Shown in pieces: positions 55,015 to 64,000 of a stretch of DNA of 64,000 bases. Position 1 is the first letter of the stretch, and each line of letters begins with the position of its first letter. Origin of the DNA: Haematococcus lacustris (taxonomy: Eukaryota > Chlorophyta > Chlorophyceae > Chlamydomonadales > Haematococcaceae); NCBI GenBank assembly GCA_030144725.1, contig JASKMD010000028.1:4573919-4637918 (forward strand), given 5' to 3'. The position numbers and the translations under genes were made by a program. A model generated the notes under the pieces. It did not search any database. It worked only from the letters and a program-made list of their open reading frames with translations, and had not been told where the DNA came from.

Positions 55015-58000
55015 CTAGCTGCCCTCAGCCCGCCTGCTCACCTGCATGACCTCCACTGGCTCCGGCACGCCCTTCAGGGGCACCAGGCCCTGGGACACAG
55101 CGGTCAGGCGCGGCAGCAGCTGCTCCCCCTCACTGCCCAGCTCTGGTGTGCTGCCCAGCACTGCCCGGCTAGGCAGGCCATCAGATGCGAGTGCGCTGTT
55201 GCCTGCCCAGTGCGCCCACACTGCGGCGCTGCACAGCACCTGACCACTGCCGGCTCTGCTGGCAATGCGGGCGGCGCGGTTCATCACGCGGCCACGAAAT
55301 GCCATCACACCCGTCACAGGATGCAGTGAGGTGCGCACGGCACCCACATCCGCACCAACCTGCAGCACCACACACACGCTTCAGATGAGCTAGGACTGTC
55401 ATGGTGGCTGGCACAACATACCCACCCATGAACATGTACACCTCACACCTTCACATGCGCAATGTACACACACGCAGCCAGCAGTGAGGCGGGTAGTTGC
55501 AGCCCACCTTGATGCGCAGGCCACGGTACACCAGCGTCTGGCGTGCCTCCCCGTTGCTGTCCATCTCTGCCGTGACGAGTAACTCAGTCAGGGGGTGCGC
55601 CAGAAGCCCGTCTGACCAGGGTAGCTGCTTCAGGTGCTCCTGGCAGATGCAGGCCCAGCGCAGCGCAGAGACGGGGCAGGCAAAGGCGGCCAGCACAAAG
55701 CCATCAACATGCTCCACCTGCAGCAGCGGCCACAGACAGCACGGACCTCATGCTGTTGGCCAGCCCAGCCCCTCAGCAACAGCTGGCAAGCAGGCAGGCA
55801 GCAGCAGGGCTGGCAGGGGTCCCTCCTGCTGACCCACCAGGTATCCGTTCCAGGTCATGAGCTGCTGCTTGATGAGCGCAGAGAACAGGGCCAGGGCGCT
55901 GGCAGCCTCCTGGGGGTCCCAGGCAAGCAGCTCAGCCAGGCCCACCACGTACAGGAAGCACACGCACGCGCTGCCATAGGGGGCGGACAGGGCGCCGGGC
56001 ACCTGAGGGGCGCAGCAGGCCAGCACACTGATGAGGCCGCCGCAGTCCGCTGGGTCATGCAGTAGAGGATCAGGGACCAGCTGCCACTCTGGGAGTGCAC
56101 AGCAAAGCAGAGCAGGCAGGTTGGCGGGTTGGAGGTTAGCCAGGCCTGAATTGTGGAGCCATCCCAGAGCACCACAGAGGTCAGGTGAGCGGGCAGGCAG
56201 GCAAGGGGTGCAACCAGTCTAAGGCCCTGCAGCGCCAGCCCCAGCCTCCCCTCCCGCCTCACCGTCTGCCTGACAGCGCGTGGGGCCCCCAGCAGCACCA
56301 GGCGTGGCGCCAGCCCCACCGGCAGCACGCTGTACAGGCTGTGCACCTGCTGGCCAGGCTTGCTGTGCAGCACCTCCGCTGCCTCCAGGCTAATGCAGTG
56401 CTCAGCTGCCACCAGGGCCAGGGAGATGCGCTGCACAACACTCCTGCTGTGCCGCTCTGACAGCTGGTGTGGCCGGGCATCCCTTGTGGCCTGCTGTGAG
56501 TTCAACAGCTTGGATGTCCTGGGTATCTGTGCCGCAGTGATGTCATCACCAGAACGTATACCCTTGTCCTCATTGCCACCAATGCTGACAGCCACTGCAT
56601 CCGAGGAAGCTGGCTGATTCAGTTCAGTGGGCATGCTGACAGCTTGGGCTTTAGTGGGCGCACTGCCAACCTTGAGTATGAACTCGCCCACATGCCAGAT
56701 CAGGAGGCAGCTGTAGGGCAGTTGCCTATCATCCCCACCCGCCAATGCCTTCTCTGTGTCTTCAGTGCCTCGCTGTGTGCTTGTCGATGTAGCCATCCCA
56801 GCTGCCGTGCTCTCCAGATGAGAATGACTAGCCTGCCTGCTATCAATTGCTACATTCAGCTTCCTACTGGAATGTCTGGATGGAGGCCATGCCTGTGCCA
56901 CGGCATCACGCAGCTGCTGCTGGGGCAGGGCGGCAAAGCAGGCCTGGCTCATCAGGATTTGGGCGCCCTGGGCTGCGTCGCACACAGCCCGGGCCAGAGC
57001 CAGGGGTGCGCCGCTGTACTGCATGCGGGCTGAGGAGGTGTTGTAGCTCACGTCCTGGGCGCTGGACACGCCAGTGTGCACCCCACACCTGATGCGCAGC
57101 CCGCTGAACACCAGGCAGCTAGGTGTGACAGCGTCACCCTGGTGTGGCCTCAACTGGCTGTCCAGGGCCTGGGTCAGGGCAGAGCTGAGGGTAGTGGCCG
57201 CCACAGGTGCAACTACAGGAGGGGTCTGGTATGCAGCCACTGATAGAAAGGCGCGACCAACATGACTGGCTCCTGGCTGGCCAGCCCTACTCTCCAGCTC
57301 TGGCAGCCTCATGCTCATGTCCAGGTGTCCTGCACTGATGCTGCCTTGATGGCTGACGATTGCGACCACGTTGGCATTGTCGAGATTGCCGGTTGCACTA
57401 CGGGCAAAGAGTGCATCGTAAGTAGGGCGGGACAGGGTGACCTGCTCGGCCGACTGCTGCTCAGACCAAGCCAGCCAGTCGTCAGGCGTGAAGAGGAGGG
57501 GCCCCCGGTTTGGCTGCGGCACTGACCGCTGCCCTGGCATCATAAAGTGATGACCCTTGCCGTTGGTCATGACACCTCCTTGCTGTGCTCCCTTACTCAG
57601 CCTTGTGGTGAGGAGGCTATCTTGGGCCAGTGCTGATGTTGGTGTGGTAGGGCAGGGGTGACCTGGAGGTGGCGCATTGTCATCAGGGTGGAGTTGAGGG
57701 GCACACCACTTCCTCATACCACGCAGGATGCGCCTGCAGTGGAATGGATAGGCATGAGACTCTTGAGATGTGGCAAACGGAGCAACCGCCAAGGGGCACA
57801 TGCAGCCTGCCATTGATGTCACAGGGGTCAGGCAATAGTGTAGGTGGAAAGCGCCCATGCCATGTGCATGGGAAGATACCTCCAAACAGACAAGACACCA
57901 TCCCTTGTGAGGGGACCTTATCCTGCCTTCGCGGGTCAATGATGGAGGTGCTGCCTGTCCTTGACTGCTCACCTAGCCAGGGAGGAGCCTTGCGGTGGGA

Positions 58001-61000
58001 GGGATGATGATAGCCGCTTCAGCGATGACAGGCTCACCATCTGCAGCAGCAGAGCCAACAGGGTGTAAAATGATGCATAGCAAGCTACTCTTACCACACA
58101 AGAAGTAGCCAGCACTCATATAGATAGTGAAGTGCATACAGAAATGGATAGCGTGGGGCCATATGAGGAAATACACCTAGTTTCAAACGTCATTTGTTTT
58201 ACTAAAAAGAATGTCCTCAGAGAACTTTCAACAGAGGTTGGAAAGCTCTCAACCTTTCGCTGATCACTGCACAAAGGGTGTGTTAACACCTGATGGCCTC
58301 GTTCACCAGGCAATGTCTGGCTCCTGACTTGTGCGTATGCATGCTATGAGGCCACTTTTGTCACAGGGATAGCAGGCCTGCAGGCTGGAAGCCCCCAGCA
58401 GGGCAGGTTGTGCCTGTTGCATCCAGCACGGAGCAGCAGCAGCAGCAGCAGCCTGTGTGCCCCCATAGTGTGTGCCCCCATTTGAGCTGTCATCAGCATA
58501 CAACCAGTACATGATTGTTAGGCAACTCTAGGCTTCACTCCAGGCTGTCACAGGGGTCAGGCAATAATAGATAACTCAACACAGACAAGACACCACCCCT
58601 AGTGAGGGAACCTGCTTCTGCCTTTGCGGGCCGATGAGGGAGGTGCTGGCCTTGTATACTGATGCTGGACCAAAGCTGCGACAACGACAATGCTCTTCTC
58701 CCTGCATGTGTCACTGATGCGGAACCTTGTCCCAAGCCATTTGCTGACAGTGGTGATGACAGTGGTGTCACACGCAACCGCTGACCTGAACGATCTTGTT
58801 GAATTGAGGGCTCAGGCTGACCGTGACAGGGTGGCAGCAGGGCACGCCTGGGCAGTGCAGCAGCTCCTGGGGCCAGGTGGCGTGCAGCAGCGCATCCTGC
58901 AGCCTGCAGCGCACAGCACGGGCAGCAGCGGAGGATGTCAGGGACTCTGGCTAGGCGCTGTGGCCTGCCCTGCTGCATGGGGCTGCTGACATGCAGCCCT
59001 GGGCCCTCACTTAAGGCAGAACAGCACCGCGTCCAGGGGTGAGTGGAAGGCGCACAGGAAGGCGTCCCCCTCAGTGGCGCTCTCACTGCAGCAGCATGGC
59101 AGGAGCCTTCTAAGTCAATGTGCAAGCTTGCTCCATACCCTTCATAGCTGGGCAAGCAGGGCCTGTCACACACTGCTGCCCAGGCGACACTGCTCCAGGC
59201 CAATCACACTCCACCTACAGGCCTGTGTGCCACCCTGACTGACTGCCCTGGCACCTCAGGGCCAGTAGGGCACAGCACCCGCTCCACCATGCGCAACTAG
59301 GCCATGCGGGCTGCAAAGGTGGGCCCATTGCTTGCAGCAACAAGGTCACACTCTTGCTCTCTGCTGCGCTCCCTGCCTCATGCCCACTCACTAGCCCTGG
59401 TGTGCTGCCAGCAGGTCGCGGATGATGCGCTCTGCTATGCGCATGCAGGCGTCCATGACCTCAACAGGCAGGCACTCATACAAGGTAGTGGAGTCCTGCA
59501 GGTTGATGCAGCAAAGCAGTCAGGTCACTTAGGCCGCCATTGCCGACATACACTGCTGGTGAGAGTAGAGCGATACCCTGATACGGCCTTTTCAATAGCT
59601 TTGAGGGCCTCCTCAAAAACATCGACTCGCTTGGCAGTGTGCGACAGCTGCTAGGGGAGGTAGTAATCGTTGCTCCGTGCTCCGTGCTGTGCACTTCACA
59701 GGTGAGGGCGGATAAGCATGCTGACACTGCCTCTTTGCTTGTGCTCACCACCTAGCTCCGTAGCAGCAAGGGGTGGTGGTGGAGGAGAGATGCTGCTGCC
59801 TCATAGCCACCACCACATTTAAGCTGCCGCACACCACTTGCAGCTGCTACAACCGCACACCGCCTGCAGCTGCACTCATGCCTGCACTGACCCACCTGGA
59901 CGTCCGTGAGGACCAGGGTGGTGTCTGGTCCAGCACCTGGTGGCAGCAGCTTGCCCAGGGCGGAGCGGTGATTGCGCCGCAGCCGCACCACTCGCTGCCA
60001 CGCGAACAGCCCCAGGCCCACTAGCAGTAGAAGGCCTCCAGCAAGGCATGCACTGGCGACTGCTATAGTCGTGTTGTCCACACCTTGCATGCCGCTGGAT
60101 GCAAAGGGAAGAGGAGGGGGAGAGGAGACAGGGGCAGCACGGCCCAGGAGGTACCCGTACTGCCGACGAAACTCCTGCAGCAGGGAGTTCAACAGGCATG
60201 GAGATAGCCTGCCTGTAGCCACAACTGGGACCCTGGAAACCTGTGTGCATTACTGCTAGACCTGCTGACGTGGGGAGGTTGTGGCTGTGGCCTGGTGTGG
60301 CATGCGAATGGATAGAGTCGTGCTCAGCCTGCACACAGCTGGTGTCCAGCGCCTGCAGGGCCGGCCAGCCAAAGCTGTGGGAGGCTATGTGCATGTCTAC
60401 TTCACACTTTGCCACAATTTGCTGAAGGATTTTAGCACGCTGGTAGTCACAGGTGAGCCAGCCAGCCATGAGGGCACTCTCATGTCAGAAACATGAAGCC
60501 AGGGCCAGGGCCAGGGGTGCGCCGCTGTACTGCATGCGGGCTGAGGAGGTGTTGTAGCTCACGTCCTGGGCGCTGGACACAGACAGGCTACACCTCCACC
60601 GTCAAGGCTCACCAGGGGGTCGGAGTTTGGTAGCAGTGTCCTGGCGTCCTGCTGACATTGCACCAAGCTGGCGTCAAGCTCCTGTGGGAGCAAGCCAGCC
60701 AACAGCAGCATTAGCCAACTCATATCCTCCTGGTATCTCTGTTGGAGCTCAGCAAGTGCTTCCCCTACACACTCCCTGGTTATCTTTTATTTCTGTTCCT
60801 GTCCCCACCCCGGAGGCATGCAAGCTTTGTAGAACCTAGCTCAGTGCGTGTCAGGCTCTTCACTGGACAGGACGCCCTTCCCAGGTGGCTCTTCTGTGGT
60901 GTGTGGATGGTGGAGTGTGGAGTGTAGTGTGAGGTGTGAGGTGTGTGGAGTGTAGTGTGAGGTGTGTGGAGTGTAGTGTGAGGTGTGGAGTGTGTGGAGT

Positions 61001-62211
61001 GTGGAGTGTGTGGAGTGTGGTGTGTGGTTTGTGATGTGTGGGGTGTGCACTGGTCAGTGTCCCCCTTTATTGGTCACAACTCACCGACAGGGCAGTGGTT
61101 ATGTTGTGATTAGGCACAGCCAGGTACGCCTCTTCCAAAAAGTTGCGATAGGAGCGCCCTGTTCTGGCATCAAATGCCATCTGTGCATGCAGACAGAAGC
61201 AAACAAACAATGCCCTTGCACCACAGCTCCCTACCAGAAGATAGAGCTGAGCACCCAACTGTGCAAGCAGGCCATGAAGCTGACTTGCAGGATAATATGA
61301 GCTCAGTCAGCTGTAGGGGCTGGCATCTGGCAAGAAGCGCAGGAAGGGCATCAGCCAGCTGTGCATGTTGTAACGAGCACGGCGCCAGAGTGTGGGGTAA
61401 GGGAGGCCTGCTAGTGGCAGATGAGCTTGCTGGGTGGAAGCTAAGCAGGAGCCAGATGCAGCATAACAGGTGGCAGACATGCGGCTTCCCAGCGACTGGC
61501 ACCTGGGATGTGGTGTGGGAGGTGTGCCTAACCCCCATGCCCATGGGGCTGGTTGTGGATACAATGGCAGGGAGCAGGCGCGGGGGAAACTCTTAAGGGA
61601 GGTGGGCATGAGCACTATCGGGTTAAAGTCAGAGGCACATAAGGTATTGGGAGGTGGTGGGATGGCATGTCCAAAACCTGCAGCTGTGACAAAACATGTC
61701 AGAGGGGGATGTGGCTAAAGACAGTGAAGGCAGCGAGCGTTGGGACTAGCGCTAGCAACTGGTGAAGCTGGGCTTGTGCCCAATGGCTGGGGTGGGATTG
61801 CTGGCCTGCTGCAAGAGCAGCATGACCCAAACAGGCTGCCCGGCTTGGTGGTACCACAGGCACTCTGGCCGGGTTGGCTTAGCTGTGCCCAAGCTGCAGC
61901 CCTGTGAGAACAGCCTATAAAAAGGCAACGTCACAAGGGCTGAGGGATGGAAGCCCCCGGCAGATAAGGTAAACCTCCAGCTGCTCCGCCCCGCCTGAAG
62001 CCAGTGATGTGGCAGAGCAGTCCGGTGCTTGATGTTATGCCCTAGGGTGCCTGCACTCTAGCTCCAACAGCCCCCCCGCTGCCAAACATGCAGTGCGTTG
62101 AGGAGGCCAAGTGGTGGCCGCTGGAGCTGAAGCTGCGCGGCAGCCCCGTGCGCAGGGCAGGGAGCAGCCTGGCCTATGCTACAGAGGGCCAAGAGACTAC
62201 CCACCCAAGGC

Positions 62212-62296
<85 letters not shown>

Positions 62297-64000
62297 CAGG
62301 CGCCTGCTAAAGCACGGCAGTATTCCTATAGTTTTTGCCTTGCCACAGGTTGTGTCAGCTTACACTAGAGTATAGGTTCCATGCCAGATTGTACATTACG
62401 GGGTCGGGCACCAGTATCAGAGGTGGCCACTAGACGGCCCAGGGGCATAGTGGGTCCTGGGTCTGACACCGCTTGCCCCATGCCATGAGACCGGTAGCCC
62501 CATGCCATGAGACTACTGCTCAACTGACTCACCCTGGAGTCCAGGGCAATGTTAGGGCTTGACATGGCCATACTCAGAGCTGACAGATACTGCAGGGTGG
62601 TGCCTCGGTCGTAGCCGGCAGCAGTCCAGCGGCCGATGTCTGCACACAGCAGGCAGTGGCAGGGGCCTGTGATGAGCTTCATGAATGGGCACACCTGCAC
62701 TGCTCCTCTTGCACTACTCCCATCCCTGACAAGTGCAAGCGTCACACCACCCACTGGTTGGGTCCAGGTGCTGCTGCCTGAAGGGGTCCACTGAGCTAGA
62801 GACGTTCAGCACATCCGCCCAGCTGTTGTCAGGGCTGCAGTCAGCGTAGCATGCAAAGGACAGCAAGCCCGTACGCGTCGTGCAGTCTGTTCCCAGCTGC
62901 ATGGCATGCAGTCAGCTGCTCATCACACACCAGCCATCCCTCTCATATCCAGCAACCCCTGAGCTCACTGACCTGGTGAGGTAGGCAAAGAAGACCAGGG
63001 TGATCATTTGCACATCAAATGGTGAGGTGTCAGAAACCCCAGCCGTCCAGCCACCAAAAGCAGGGAAAGGGGCGGTGTTGACCCAGGCGCCTGGCAGTGT
63101 GCGCGTGACCTGCAGGTATAGATGAAAGCAAGAACGGCAGGGCAGGGCAGGGTGACCTGGGCAGGGCATGGTGATTGTATGCCAATGCCCAGGGACATGT
63201 GAGCATGTTGTGACGAAGAGGATGAGCAATGGCTGCCACAGGCATGGTTGCTTACTGCATTGATTGCTACCACAGGCACAGTGCTGTGCCATGCTACAGC
63301 ACTTTTATGATCGTTAGAAGGGGCAGCACTCTGTGTGATCAGGGACAGAGACACCTGCCTCCCACCGGCACAGTGGGTGTGCAGCACCATAAGGGGTTCT
63401 TACGTTGGGCGCCAGGCGTGCGGTGCGGTAGGGTTGGGCCATGGGGCACAGGGCTGGGGTGCAGTTGACCAGCTTGAGGGTGGTGCGGTCCAGGATCTGG
63501 GTGGAGCCGGGCAGGGGGGCGATGCCCAGCATGCCAGGTCGGCTGATGTTGGAGTTGGGTGCTGACTTGAACACCCCACCCCTACAGCAGGCACGCAGTC
63601 ATTGTGTAAGAGGAAACTATAGTCATAGCCCCTTCACATCTGTGAGTCACAGGCCTGGGACTCTGTGGATAATCCCACCATCAGGCAAGTGCGCCCTCAT
63701 GTTGGGTGTTCTCGAGTATCGGACCCTGATGTGCAGACAAGCTCCTGGCTTGGCTGCTGGGGCCCCGACTCTTCCCTCATACGATCATAGGTGTGTAGCA
63801 TGCAGCTGGAAGTTACGGAAGAAACTAGGATGGGTTTTCATGTTAACTGTTTTCAGGATGAGTGCGGCTGCTGGGGCCCACTACTGGCTGGTGTCCTGGC
63901 TCACCAAAGCCAATGGCTATTGGCAGATTCTGGACCCCAGCACATGCACTCAAGCAGTCCTAACTGTTCTGCATGCAGTTGTGCCTGTCCTCAACGCCTG
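55015..64000 (-). CDS. Receptor-type class III nucleotidyl cyclase, 3' part of gene (continues beyond window)
   Basis: Multi-exon gene read from right to left. Ectodomain exons at 63581-63404 (SRPGMLGIAPLPGSTQILDR), 63109-62973, about 62896-62755, about 62698-62534, about 61180-61090 and further short ones resemble a solute-binding domain. Exon 60240-59896 holds one membrane helix (VASACLAGGLLLLVGLGLFAW) then TTLVLTDVQ. Cyclase domain 1 continues in 59495-59392 (DSTTLYECLP), 59085-59011 (TEGDAFLCAFHSP), from 58903 (LQDALLHATWPQELL) and about 57733-56263 (GLRIRCGVHTG). Cyclase domain 2: 56002-55838, 55717-55508, 55359-55015 (VMNRAARIASRAGSGQVL), stop at 55015-55017. Tested junction phases agree. 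Domain 1 has both metal-binding Asp (LTDVQ, EGDAF). It would make cAMP or cGMP at the membrane in response to a ligand. Some ectodomain and domain-1 exon borders are uncertain. Confidence 0.85.
57003..57076 (-). other. Cyclase domain 1 coding block that is duplicated at 60505-60580
   Basis: Encodes DVSYNTSSARMQYSGAPLAL of cyclase domain 1. A nearly identical block of about 75 bp (core GTGCGCCGCTGTACTGCATG) recurs in an intron of the same gene at 60505-60580. Confidence 0.9.
60505..60580 (-). pseudogene. Intronic copy of a cyclase exon block
   Basis: Duplicate of 57003-57076, lying upstream of the transmembrane exon in a region that should encode ectodomain. Out of the expected domain order and without matching splice borders that I could recognise, so probably a non-functional duplication. 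Confidence 0.7.
60905..61035 (+). repeat. GTGTGGAGTGTAGTGTGAGGT minisatellite in intron
   Basis: Irregular GTGTGGAGTGT/AGTGTGAGGT units between ectodomain exons of the cyclase gene. Confidence 0.9.
62216..62291 (+). repeat. (CAG)25 trinucleotide array in intron
   Basis: About 25 perfect CAG units in an intron of the cyclase gene (CTG on the transcribed sense of that gene). The Gln and Ser frames on the plus strand are artefacts. Confidence 0.97.

Noticed and set aside
58535..59203. Separate minus-strand gene of about 220 residues
   Set aside because: The real coding segments there are two short exons of the cyclase gene in other frames (59085-59011 and from 58903).

Overview
The window looks like nuclear DNA of a green alga, probably a chlamydomonadalean chlorophyte. 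This rests on intron-containing genes with GT-AG borders, GC-rich coding sequence, and a receptor-type nucleotidyl cyclase of the kind expanded in Chlamydomonas relatives. It also carries chromovirus, copia and LINE retrotransposons together with very pure pentanucleotide arrays. The species assignment is inference; no rRNA, tRNA, organellar or bacterial-style operon is seen.

About 50 kb of the 64 kb is a nest of transposable elements whose order of insertion can be read from target-site duplications (TSDs). At 1-5162 there is a segment carrying a four-exon tyrosine-recombinase gene (1847-4594) between two arrays of the same minisatellite, ending in a CACTCAC terminus at 5162. At 5163-15911 (minus) lies a chromovirus (gypsy-1) with 165-bp LTRs, broken by three later insertions: a 601-bp SINE-like retroposon with 12-bp TSD, a 348-bp CACT-ended MITE, and a 3.7-kb CACT-ended non-coding element full of the palindrome ATCTGTACAGAT. 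Removing the MITE or the 3.7-kb element restores the reading frame. At 15933-21326 (minus) is a LINE with 12-bp TSD, and at 21579-27357 (plus) a copia element with 5-bp TSD and a primer-binding site that matches the anticodon arm of initiator tRNA-Met.

At 27.4-33.9 kb there is a second recombinase-related gene (27793 onward) with a pure (CCCTG)219 array inside an intron, then several minisatellites and an ORF with a faint HMG-box-like tail. A second SINE copy (33928-45692) was split by gypsy-2 (34029-45134, plus), a decayed chromovirus that had itself received a 4.5-kb foldback element with 7-bp TSD and another CACT MITE. At 45715-47782 is a third recombinase-related gene, lacking the catalytic domain, between imperfect 36-bp inverted termini. 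At 48511-50035 is a 1.5-kb G-rich (GGGGC)n array, followed by a third MITE and an unrecognised ORF region (51.6-53.7 kb).

From 55015 to beyond 64000 on the minus strand is the one convincing cellular gene. It is a many-exon transmembrane receptor cyclase with a solute-binding-like ectodomain, one membrane helix and two tandem class III cyclase domains. The first domain keeps the metal-binding residues and the second keeps an Asn/Arg pair, so the chain may fold as an internal pseudoheterodimer.

The most unusual theme is three diverged relatives of a Crypton-like tyrosine recombinase in one window, each preceded by a GC-rich hairpin, two of them in or beside arrays of (near-)palindromic short repeats, and at least one inside a segment with a CACTA-type end.
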